Assembly (NCBI GenBank): GCA_964517555.1
Contig: CAZFEF010000022.1
Location: 1 to 11,390 of the forward strand
Source: DAONDZ01 sp964517555
GTDB lineage: Bacteria; Patescibacteriota; Patescibacteriia; Patescibacteriales; UBA12465
Direction: 5' to 3'
Length of the DNA stretch: 11,390 nucleotides
Part shown: piece by piece, positions 5,939 through 11,390 of the stretch
Layout: each line of letters starts with the position of its first letter
Position numbering within the stretch: position 1 is the stretch's first letter
The notes under the pieces: model-generated
What the model saw: only the letters and a program-made list of their open reading frames with translations
The model's database searches: none
Told to the model about the DNA's origin: nothing
Program-made: the position numbers and the translations under genes

Positions 5939-8299
5939 TTATTTCTTTTCCCAATAATTAAACACTGGACCGGCCGATAACACCCAACGACCGGAACGTT
6001 GATGAGCTAAAATTAGAAGCTTGACATCACTTAAATTAATATTTAATGTCTGGCGATTATTGCCCACTATAGTCATGTTCTTCTTGCTCAAGGTCTCTAC
6101 TTTAAATTCTCGAGCCAGACGATCGATAAATTGAACATCGTCATTGGATAAGTCTTGATTATTAAGCTCCTTGATGACAATGTCGCGAACGCTGTTTAAT
6201 TGCATCAATAAATCATTAAGCGAATTATTAACCGAGCTAAGCTCATAATTGACTTTTAATCCTTCCATCATCCCCTTGATCATGGTGGTATTATTAATCA
6301 TCTCTTCCACTAAATTCAAATTAGGTTCAACATAGGCATACTCCAGGAAGCCGGTATTGTTAACCGCCGGAGAGGCATATTTCTGATCCAAGCTTAATTT
6401 GTCGACTGGCAGTTGCAAATCCACCCAACTAGCCATAGCTCGAACGATTTCCCGATTCAAATAGTCATTATTAGTTAAATGCGGAAGCTGGTTAGACTTG
6501 ATAAAGGAATTGGCCACTAATTTCAAGGTGGCCCAATAGTTATGGTTATGCCAAAGATCCGAAGCGGATAATAACTGACGGATCTTTTCGGCTTGAGAAT
6601 TATAGTTGCGATAATTGGCGTTTTCATCAAAATAAGCGCTGATGCCGGATAAAGGGAAAACTAGGTTAACTACATCCCCTACCGAAGCCACGCAACGAGC
6701 CAAGCTATTACGACAAACCGTGTTATTAGCAGAACCAGGTTTAGCGCCAGCGTAGTTCCCTACTGCCGGTGAAGTTAATTCCTTAAAAAGATATTCATTA
6801 GGCCAATAAGTATCAGCTAAAAATCTAACCCCCAATTTATCTTTTTGACTATTTTTATCCCAAGCGCCATTGAGGGCGGAAAAATTATACTGCGCCAATT
6901 GATTCTGCAGGCGATTGAAATTGTCAGCCATTCCCGGTGATTGGCTACCTAATAGTTCTTCTAGGTTATAATTCTCACCGAAGGTCCGATTAAGGGTGTC
7001 ACGATATTGTACTAAAGTTAAATCATCCCGTAAGCCCTTAAAGAAAGCCAGAGTTTTGTAAATCCGGGCCCATTTTAACTTTAAGTCATAATTATTAAAC
7101 AAGTCATGGGCCATAAAACTAGCGGCCAAGGTATGAATACGCCAATCATCAACATCCAAAGAGCAACTAGGACAATCCGGTCCTTGATAATACAAAGGGA
7201 ACGGCTGATTTAACCAGCGAGCGGTTAAATAAAAATTATTTAATTTAGCATTAGCTCGATAATCATCGGGCACGTTAAAATCAGCATAATTTATCGGATA
7301 AAGCATGACTGGCGACTTAATATTCTGTCGATGCTCCTTGATCAGTTCTACTTCTTTTAAAACATCGACCCGGAGATAACTGGGCGAATTAAAAGTATAA
7401 AGGCTAACTTCGTCCGGAGAGAAACGATTAGGATTATTAGTACTATTATCCTCGTTGATTTGTCCGCTCTGGGGTTTTAACAATTCTAGGGCCGTAGCCG
7501 TATAAGCCAGCTCCAAACGAGCGGCTTCTAAGGCCAAATCATTAACTTGTCCCACTTCGCCCAGCCGCTTTTGATAACGAGCTTTGGCCAAATCATTAAG
7601 TTCGGACAACATTTCAAACAGATTGGGATAGAAGATATCAGACTCAATATTTTTAAATACCTGCTTTAAAACCGTTTGATAATGATAAGTTAGAAAGTCA
7701 TTAGTGATTAACGGCGGCACCTGTTTTTTAGATAAGGAATCATAGAGAGCATAAAAGTTGTTGATATTTTCACTGCCCTTCTGCGAACTGAAAGGATTCT
7801 TAATGACCACAAAAGCCTTGGAATTTAAAGTCGGCAAGACGGTGTCTAAATTGATCTGTCGAGAAAAATCATAGTAATTGACCGCTTGAGTTTTAGCGTC
7901 CCAGGGCAATTTATACCGCGGCAAACTAAGATTTTTAGCTGTCTCAATAGGTTTATAAAAATCCCTGAAAGCCAAGTATTCTATCTCCGCCCCCAAACCC
8001 GAAGAGGAAACATTGCCGTTATCACCATTGCCATCGCCAGGTAGTTGTCCGCCGTTTGGATCATTATTATCATCACTGTCATTCGGAATCTCTTCATTAA
8101 TCACGGGGGTAGTATTGTCCGCTGGCCAAAAATAGCGACGACCGAAAAAATAGCCGGCAGCCAAGATGCCTAAAACCAAAACAGCAAAAATAGCATAGAC
8201 TAAAACTTTCTTTTTGGAACTAGAATGCTTCTGGGCTATCGGATCGATAGTCGAAGCGGCACTTCCCGGCTTAAAATTGGGGCTGGCATTATCAAGCAT
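5939..8299 (-). CDS. Membrane-anchored DUF3160 family protein
   Basis: The 786-aa protein begins with a basic cytoplasmic tail (1-31) and one membrane segment (32-52). An acidic Asn/Asp/Gly-rich linker (about 60-97) follows, then a large presumably extracellular domain. I assign this to DUF3160 from features I remember of that family: NNFYALYDSLSKKQVPPLIT (180-199) with DFLTYHYQTVLK after it, TARWLNQPFPLY (359-370), YVEPNLNLVEEM (656-667) and the ending GPVFNYWEKK. The function of DUF3160 is unknown. Two close cysteine pairs, C376/C379 (CPSC) and C529/C536, are the only cysteines and could form disulfides or bind metal. It lies 4 nt after mltG and 2 nt before the glycosyltransferase, so a role in envelope structure is plausible but inferred. 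No Shine-Dalgarno is visible; coupling to mltG translation is likely. Confidence 0.82.
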   Translation of the reverse strand: MLDNASPNFKPGSAASTIDPIAQKHSSSKKKVLVYAIFAVLVLGILAAGYFFGRRYFWPADNTTPVINEEIPNDSDDNNDPNGGQLPGDGNGDNGNVSSSGLGAEIEYLAFRDFYKPIETAKNLSLPRYKLPWDAKTQAVNYYDFSRQINLDTVLPTLNSKAFVVIKNPFSSQKGSENINNFYALYDSLSKKQVPPLITNDFLTYHYQTVLKQVFKNIESDIFYPNLFEMLSELNDLAKARYQKRLGEVGQVNDLALEAARLELAYTATALELLKPQSGQINEDNSTNNPNRFSPDEVSLYTFNSPSYLRVDVLKEVELIKEHRQNIKSPVMLYPINYADFNVPDDYRANAKLNNFYLTARWLNQPFPLYYQGPDCPSCSLDVDDWRIHTLAASFMAHDLFNNYDLKLKWARIYKTLAFFKGLRDDLTLVQYRDTLNRTFGENYNLEELLGSQSPGMADNFNRLQNQLAQYNFSALNGAWDKNSQKDKLGVRFLADTYWPNEYLFKELTSPAVGNYAGAKPGSANNTVCRNSLARCVASVGDVVNLVFPLSGISAYFDENANYRNYNSQAEKIRQLLSASDLWHNHNYWATLKLVANSFIKSNQLPHLTNNDYLNREIVRAMASWVDLQLPVDKLSLDQKYASPAVNNTGFLEYAYVEPNLNLVEEMINNTTMIKGMMEGLKVNYELSSVNNSLNDLLMQLNSVRDIVIKELNNQDLSNDDVQFIDRLAREFKVETLSKKNMTIVGNNRQTLNINLSDVKLLILAHQRSGRWVLSAGPVFNYWEKK

Positions 8300-8303
8300 A
8301 TAA

Positions 8304-9125
8304 TTATTTTAAATATTTAACTTTGTTGGCTACGTGTTCAGAAAAAGTGCGGCTATAGACAGTGGCTCCGGTATCAGGCCGAGTTAAGAAATAATGGAAA
8401 TCGCTTTTTTCCGGATAAATTGCCGCCCTGATTGATGCTTGCCCCGGAGAAGCAATCGGTCCCGGAGGCAAACCATAGCGACGATAGGTATTATAAGGAG
8501 ACTCGATTTGCGTATCAGCTTGGCTGTACTGTGCTTTATACTCGCCTAAGATATAAGCTAAGGTAGCGCAGGACTCCAGCGGTTGCCCAATCTTTATCCT
8601 CTGCCAAAATATGCCCGAAACGATAGCTCGATCAGTCGAGGCGCTAACCTCTTTCTCTATAATCGAAGCCATGGTTACAATCTGATGAATGGTTTTCCCT
8701 TGCCGACTAATTTCTTCGCGCCAAGGATTATCCAATTTATAATCAAAATTATCCAACATCTTCCGAATTAAATCATCTAAAGTAGCGTCGGTATAAACTC
8801 GATAAGTATCAGGAAATAAATACCCCTCTAGACTAGCGTTGGCCGGAGCGGACAACAAAAATTCATAATCAGCACTATAATCTTTAATCTTTAAATCAGA
8901 CAGCTGATTGGCATCAGAAAATCCTTGCTTGGTTAAATAGAGTTCTAAATTATCTAAATTCCAGCCTTCAATAATAGTTAGGGTCTTCTCTTCCAATACC
9001 ACTGCTTCTAACTTGGCTCGCTGAGAACGTTGATAACGGCTCCAAACCTGAGAGACGATAACTACCAAGGCAATTAACAAAACTAGGATCCAAATCAATT
9101 TTTGATGGTTATTTTTTCTTCGCAT
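8304..9125 (-). CDS. mltG: Endolytic murein transglycosylase MltG (YceG-like), short form
   Basis: This 273-aa protein has a short basic N-terminus, one membrane helix (about 10-26) and an extracytoplasmic YceG domain. MltG cuts nascent peptidoglycan strands and so limits glycan chain length. Recognisable blocks are LTIIEGWNLDNLELYL (49-64), EGYLFPDTYRVY (100-111), QIVTMASIIEKEV with the probable catalytic Glu157, QPLESCATLAYIL (181-193) and SPYNTYRRYGLPPGPIASPG (209-228). The usual LQSDPT motif reads LESCAT. Family members are commonly about 340 aa, so the region before the catalytic domain, which often includes a LysM-like subdomain, is reduced. The ATG lies within the end of the upstream nucleotidyltransferase gene (17-nt overlap), which suggests translational coupling. 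The DUF3160 gene follows after 4 nt. Confidence 0.93.
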   Translation of the reverse strand: MRRKNNHQKLIWILVLLIALVVIVSQVWSRYQRSQRAKLEAVVLEEKTLTIIEGWNLDNLELYLTKQGFSDANQLSDLKIKDYSADYEFLLSAPANASLEGYLFPDTYRVYTDATLDDLIRKMLDNFDYKLDNPWREEISRQGKTIHQIVTMASIIEKEVSASTDRAIVSGIFWQRIKIGQPLESCATLAYILGEYKAQYSQADTQIESPYNTYRRYGLPPGPIASPGQASIRAAIYPEKSDFHYFLTRPDTGATVYSRTFSEHVANKVKYLK

Positions 9126-9555
9126 ACCGAGAAGCTTCTTTAATTAAAATTGAGCTGGCTCTGATTTTTTTGCCCAAACCATCAACCATCTCAATACCCA
9201 ATTTCTGGCAAATCGGATATTCTGGAACGTCATTTAAGCTGTGTCGATCGCCGCCATTGGCAAAAATATCAGGCCTGACCTTAGCCAAAGACCGGCGAAC
9301 AGTCTTGTCCTTGTCTATCGACAAAAAAACCTTATCCACTCCTTTGATGGCCGAAACTATCTTCATTCGGTCTACTTGACTCATAAAAGGCACTGAACCT
9401 TTGAGTTTCACCTGAAAATCATTATTGACTATTGCCACCAACTTGTCGCCCAGTTTAGCCGCTCTCTCGATCATCTCTAAATGACCGACATGCAAAGGGT
9501 TGAAATAGCCGGAAACGGCCACTACTATCGCTTTTTTCTTGATATTTTTAGCCAT
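9109..9555 (-). CDS. Cytidylyltransferase-like (HxGH) nucleotidyltransferase
   Basis: The 148-aa protein is a single nucleotidyltransferase Rossmann domain of the cytidylyltransferase-like superfamily (TagD / RfaE C-terminal / PPAT type). It shows GYFNPLHVGHLEMIERA (16-32) with the HxGH nucleotide-binding motif H22-V-G-H25, AIVNNDFQVKLKG (41-53), PDIFANGGDR (95-104) and a C-terminal IRASSILIKE (131-140) in the position of the ISSTxIR motif. Such enzymes join CTP or ATP to a phosphorylated sugar, alcohol or cofactor precursor, releasing PPi. The substrate cannot be deduced; the envelope operon suggests an activated sugar or alcohol. An upstream in-frame start at 9600 would add 15 hydrophobic residues (MVFLCYYLNIIIHYY). 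It is rejected because it would precede the domain with a stretch unlike the family and lies upstream of the best promoter. It is probably the first gene of the operon. Confidence 0.88.
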   Translation of the reverse strand: MAKNIKKKAIVVAVSGYFNPLHVGHLEMIERAAKLGDKLVAIVNNDFQVKLKGSVPFMSQVDRMKIVSAIKGVDKVFLSIDKDKTVRRSLAKVRPDIFANGGDRHSLNDVPEYPICQKLGIEMVDGLGKKIRASSILIKEASRYAKKK

Positions 9556-9579
9556 ATAATAATGAATTATGATATTTAA

Positions 9580-9608
9580 ATAATAGCATAAAAATACCAA
9601 AAATTCTA
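9580..9608 (-). promoter_or_regulatory. Candidate extended -10 promoter of the six-gene operon
   Basis: On the minus strand TGCTATTAT (9588-9580) is an extended -10 element (TG, one base, TATTAT). The -35 position near 9608-9603 reads TAGAAT and is weak. Transcription would begin near 9573, giving a leader of about 18 nt before the nucleotidyltransferase ATG at 9555. The site lies just past the terminator of the preceding gene, as expected for a separate transcription unit. The leader has no Shine-Dalgarno. Confidence 0.45.
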
Positions 9609-9611
9609 ATC

Positions 9612-9632
9612 AAAAAACCCCTGTTCTAGGGG
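9612..9632 (-). terminator. Intrinsic terminator of the RNHCP gene
   Basis: Read on the minus strand, CCCCT (9632-9628), a 5-nt loop and AGGGG (9622-9618) form a short GC-rich hairpin followed by six T residues (9617-9612). It lies 20 nt beyond the stop of the RNHCP gene and before the promoter of the next operon. The stem is only 5 bp, four of them G-C. Confidence 0.65.
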
Positions 9633-9652
9633 CCGAAATTGAAAGCGGAAAA

Positions 9653-9955
9653 TTAACTGGAAAAATTGGATAACCGCAGAAGCTCCTCCTGATTATCACC
9701 CTTGGCCGACTTAACCCGGTGCTGATAATGACATTTTCGGCAACGATAATAAATAATATAGTAATCCTTCTTAAACTCCGCCCATTGAGGTTCCATCTCT
9801 CCGGTACAATTCTGGCGGCGGTCTCCGGGGTTAATATCAACATGCAAAGACCATAGACAAACCGGACAATGGTCAGTATAGCCGTCCCCCTTAACCTGCA
9901 CCCCACAATGGCTACAGGTAAAATCTTCAATTTTTCTAGTAAACTTCTTGGCCAT
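9653..9955 (-). CDS. RNHCP-domain zinc-binding protein
   Basis: The 100-aa protein matches the RNHCP domain, a small family named for a conserved Arg-Asn-His-Cys-Pro motif; here the motif is YTDHCPVC (26-33). Cysteines come in pairs: C14/C17 (CSHC), C30/C33 (CPVC) and C72/C75 (CRKC), plus C50. The core reads RKIEDFTCSHCGVQVKGDGY, then HVDINPGDRRQNC, then MEPQ, as in the family. The pattern suggests two zinc-ribbon-like knuckles and a nucleic-acid or ribosome-linked role, but function is unknown. An earlier ATG at 9973 would add MCFNIN. The start at 9955 (MAKKFTRK) is chosen because family members begin just before the RKNEDF-like motif and because an extended -10 lies directly upstream of it. 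It is a single-gene unit between two terminators. A 106-aa open frame over the same bases in another phase is a shadow. Confidence 0.88.
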   Translation of the reverse strand: MAKKFTRKIEDFTCSHCGVQVKGDGYTDHCPVCLWSLHVDINPGDRRQNCTGEMEPQWAEFKKDYYIIYYRCRKCHYQHRVKSAKGDNQEELLRLSNFSS

Positions 9956-9961
9956 ATTAAT

Positions 9962-9970
9962 ATTAAAGCA
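9962..9970 (-). promoter_or_regulatory. Extended -10 element that may give a leaderless RNHCP mRNA
   Basis: On the minus strand TGCTTTAAT (9970-9962) has the form TG, one base, then the -10-like TTTAAT. Six bases separate it from the ATG at 9955, so a normal start of transcription would fall at or next to the A of the start codon. No -35 is recognisable, because that position falls in the T tract of the preceding terminator. In AT-rich DNA such matches arise by chance. Confidence 0.4.
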
Positions 9971-9985
9971 CAATTTAAATAATTT

Positions 9986-10014
9986 AAAAAGCCTTCCGTG
10001 AAGAAAGGCTTTTT
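9986..10014. terminator. Bidirectional-type intrinsic terminator after the sorting-domain protein gene
   Basis: AAAAAGCCTT (9986-9995) and AAGGCTTTTT (10005-10014) are perfect 10-nt reverse complements with a 9-nt loop. Each strand therefore has a GCCTT/AAGGC stem followed by a T tract. It starts about 20 nt beyond the stop of the minus-strand 391-aa protein gene and separates that gene from the RNHCP gene. An alternative CTTC-CGT-GAAG fold exists inside the loop. Confidence 0.85.
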
Positions 10015-10033
10015 GTAATTCGTTTGAAAACGA

Positions 10034-11209
10034 CTACTTTTTTACCAATTTCTTGGTTGTCGTTTTCCCTTGACAATTCATCTGCAAAAGGTACAGTCCG
10101 GAAGATAGCCCCGACAAATCGATAGTGAAGCTTTCTGCACTGGATAAACTTCTGGATAGAACAACCTGTCCGCCGGAATTGATGAGCTTAATTTCCTTAT
10201 CTGCCAAATCCCCGGTAATCGTTATCTGCGACGTGGCCGGGTTAGGACCAAAACCAAAGTCATCGTTAACCTCTTCTATGATGCCGCTCGCTTGGTCATA
10301 TAAATAAACGTAAGACGAGCTGACAAAATAGATGTGGTGTTCATCAACGGCATAACCATTACTAAATCCATACAATCCAGAAACTACATGCCACCCACCC
10401 AGGTTAGAGTAAACATTTTCCGCGGTAATCAGAATTAGGTTGCCCGATGATACTTGCACCAGTTTGTACCCACCTGGAATTGGCTCTTCTAAATTGGTAA
10501 TCGGGAATACCATAGTGGCAGTTTTCAGGCTGGTATCATAACTCATTACTCCGGTACTGGTCATCAGCAATAAGGTGCCAAGAGGCCCTTCGGCTATGTC
10601 CAATATCCTAACCCCAGAAAATAAGCTCTCAACCTCAATGGCGGGACCATTAACTTTGTACAGACAGCCTTCTTCATAGGATGGACCATAGACAGCAGAA
10701 ATATATATCTCGCTACCTAACTTGAGCATCCCAGTATAGAAGAAACCGGTAGTGTTAACCATGCAATTCCAACCCATACCCTCATTGCGATAAATTTTGT
10801 ACTCACCAATAGCCCAAAGATCAGTAGCTGAAAGAATGTAGGTCTTGGCTAAAGTATAGTAAGTAGCGGCTAAATCGATAAACGTCCAGGAATCAGACAC
10901 ATTGTCATATTGATAAACATTTTCATCTACATCGGAAGCAACGCCAACAATATTCCCGGAAAAATCTTGCATAGTTATGTCTATCACGTTTTCTCCGCTA
11001 GTGTTGGTATTAAGAGGCCATTCGTTGACTCCGTCAAATTTAACGAAATCACCATCTTTGCCGGCGGCAAAAACTAACCCGCCAGCACCACCGATAGAAT
11101 ACAAAGACTTGCCCTGTGTAGTAAACCAGGTGTCCATTTGCAACAGGCCCTGGGCCGAAGCTGATCCGAAGACCAGCACAATAGTCATAGAAAGAAACAG
11201 TTTTTTCAT
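10034..11209 (-). CDS. Secreted repeat protein with a T9SS-type-A-like C-terminal sorting domain
   Basis: The 391-aa protein has a Sec signal peptide: MKKLF, a hydrophobic core, and the AxA site S16-A17-S18-A19 before Q20. From about 45 to 305 a short unit of about 40 residues recurs roughly seven times, each with a hydrophobic strand then a V-YxYD-like strand (near 45-60, 86-103, 130-142, 167-187, 212-225, 257-269 and 292-305). This suggests a seven-bladed propeller. Residues 317-391 resemble the Por/type IX secretion C-terminal domain: FGFGPNPATSQITITG, KLINSGGQVVLS, IDLSGLSSGLYLLQM and a Lys-rich end KKLVKK. In Bacteroidota this domain directs export across the outer membrane by T9SS. No T9SS component is in this window. 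The start is supported by GGAGGA seven bases upstream, unlike all neighbouring genes. The ligand is unknown. Confidence 0.85.
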   Translation of the reverse strand: MKKLFLSMTIVLVFGSASAQGLLQMDTWFTTQGKSLYSIGGAGGLVFAAGKDGDFVKFDGVNEWPLNTNTSGENVIDITMQDFSGNIVGVASDVDENVYQYDNVSDSWTFIDLAATYYTLAKTYILSATDLWAIGEYKIYRNEGMGWNCMVNTTGFFYTGMLKLGSEIYISAVYGPSYEEGCLYKVNGPAIEVESLFSGVRILDIAEGPLGTLLLMTSTGVMSYDTSLKTATMVFPITNLEEPIPGGYKLVQVSSGNLILITAENVYSNLGGWHVVSGLYGFSNGYAVDEHHIYFVSSSYVYLYDQASGIIEEVNDDFGFGPNPATSQITITGDLADKEIKLINSGGQVVLSRSLSSAESFTIDLSGLSSGLYLLQMNCQGKTTTKKLVKK

Positions 11210-11216
11210 TGGAAAA

Positions 11217-11222
11217 TCCTCC
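11217..11222 (-). promoter_or_regulatory. Strong Shine-Dalgarno site GGAGGA
   Basis: On the minus strand GGAGGA lies seven bases before the ATG at 11209. It is the only near-perfect ribosome binding site in the window and fixes the start of the sorting-domain protein. Confidence 0.85.
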
Positions 11223-11271
11223 GTGTTTTATTTTTAATTTACAATTATTTACTATTTTAAGCTATAAATAG

Positions 11272-11300
11272 ATATTAATAATATTTTGTATATTTGTCAA
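11272..11300 (-). promoter_or_regulatory. Sigma70-type promoter of the sorting-domain protein gene
   Basis: Minus strand: perfect -35 TTGACA (11300-11295), exactly 17 bases, then -10 TAATAT (11277-11272; four of six match TATAAT). The expected start near 11265 gives a leader of about 55 nt containing the GGAGGA site. This does not look like the Bacteroidota promoter (TTG around -33 and TAnnTTTG around -7). Confidence 0.7.
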
Positions 11301-11301
11301 T

Positions 11302-11339
11302 CCCCCCGCAATGGTTCAATAGCTTGGAAACACTTGGGG
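11302..11339. other. C-run / G-run inverted repeat between divergent promoters
   Basis: A run of C (11302-11307) faces TTGGGGG (11334-11340) about 26 nt later, so a GC stem of 5 bp or more could form between the two divergent promoters. There is no T tract, so it is not a terminator. It could be an operator or an untranslated fold, or chance. Confidence 0.25.
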
Positions 11340-11348
11340 GCCAGAAAG

Positions 11349-11357
11349 TGGTATAAT
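11349..11357 (+). promoter_or_regulatory. Extended -10 promoter reading out of the right edge
   Basis: TGGTATAAT (11349-11357) is a consensus TATAAT with an upstream TG. No -35 lies at proper spacing: TTGGAA at 11324 would leave 22 bases and TTGGGG at 11334 would leave 12. Transcription would start near 11364, just before the ATG at 11378. Confidence 0.55.
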
Positions 11358-11377
11358 TAGGGATTAATATCGAATAT

Positions 11378-11390
11378 ATGGCCTATACAA
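11378..11390 (+). CDS. Possible start of a + strand gene cut by the window edge
   Basis: An ATG at 11378 begins Met-Ala-Tyr-Thr and runs off the right edge. Its only support is its position about 14 bases after the predicted start from the TATAAT promoter, and the divergent layout. No Shine-Dalgarno is close. Nothing can be said of the product. Confidence 0.35.

Noticed and set aside
5937..5954. TTG start extending the glycosyltransferase by six residues
   Set aside because: The ATG at 5936 follows the upstream stop by 2 nt and gives a normal short N-terminus; the TTG would need a longer overlap and a rarer start codon.
9556..9600. Upstream ATG adding 15 residues to the nucleotidyltransferase
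   Set aside because: The extra stretch is translated intergenic AT-rich sequence, overlaps the best promoter, and does not belong to the fold.
9610..9930. 106-aa open frame on - strand overlapping the RNHCP gene
   Set aside because: Out-of-phase shadow; its Arg/Ile-rich translation has no family features, while the other phase shows paired cysteines and the RNHCP pattern.
10977..11237. 86-aa open frame on + strand opposite the signal-peptide end of the sorting-domain gene
   Set aside because: Antisense of a gene with a clear promoter, Shine-Dalgarno and signal peptide.
11289..11296. TATATTTG, a match to the Bacteroidota -7 element TAnnTTTG, on the + strand
   Set aside because: There is no TTG at the proper upstream distance and no gene starts closely downstream; probably chance in AT-rich DNA.
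1..11390. Recoded TGA (Gly) as in Gracilibacteria / SR1
   Set aside because: The only TGA gene end (4218-4220) forms a standard ATGA overlap with miaB; other genes end in TAA or TAG and no in-frame TGA is needed anywhere.
1..11390. CRISPR array, tRNA, rRNA, insertion sequence or defence system
   Set aside because: No spaced direct repeats, cloverleaf, rRNA stretch, transposase or known defence motif was seen on either strand.

Overview
The window looks like a chromosome segment from an uncultivated bacterium of the Patescibacteria / Candidate Phyla Radiation type. This is an inference from several signs: tightly packed AT-rich genes, pseudopilin-like proteins with exotic C-terminal heads, a FISUMP-domain protein, an RNHCP zinc-ribbon protein, a shortened MltG, and almost no Shine-Dalgarno sites. 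No rRNA marker is present, so the taxonomy is not proven. Stop codons read normally (TAA, TAG and one TGA in an ATGA overlap), so there is no sign of the TGA=Gly code.

Left end, + strand (1-2002): the tail of a FISUMP-domain protein, then a complete 569-aa protein with a class III (type IV prepilin) leader and seven blade-like repeats. Both look like surface proteins. The second gene converges on, and overlaps by 11 bp, the end of a long minus-strand operon. Its likely terminator lies inside the 3' end of miaA.

Centre, - strand (9555 down to 1992): six genes that overlap or lie no more than 4 nt apart, so probably one transcript. In order of transcription: a HxGH nucleotidyltransferase, mltG (peptidoglycan lytic transglycosylase), a membrane-anchored DUF3160 protein, a GT-C/GT39-like membrane glycosyltransferase, miaB and miaA. 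The first four suggest envelope building. The last two carry out consecutive steps of ms2i6A37 tRNA modification.

Right end, - strand: a small RNHCP zinc-binding protein gene (9955-9653), bounded by terminators on both sides and with a promoter that may give a leaderless mRNA. Next is a 391-aa secreted protein (11209-10034) with a Sec signal peptide, about seven propeller-like repeats and a C-terminal domain resembling a type IX secretion (Por) sorting domain. This gene alone has a near-consensus sigma70 promoter and a perfect GGAGGA ribosome binding site. The last 180 bases hold a probable divergent promoter and the first codons of a + strand gene cut off by the window edge.

No tRNA, rRNA, CRISPR array, insertion sequence or defence system was found. 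The most interesting material is the surface-protein repertoire: two different seven-repeat propeller proteins, one with a pilin address and one with a T9SS-like tail, plus the uncharacterised DUF3160 protein in the envelope operon.
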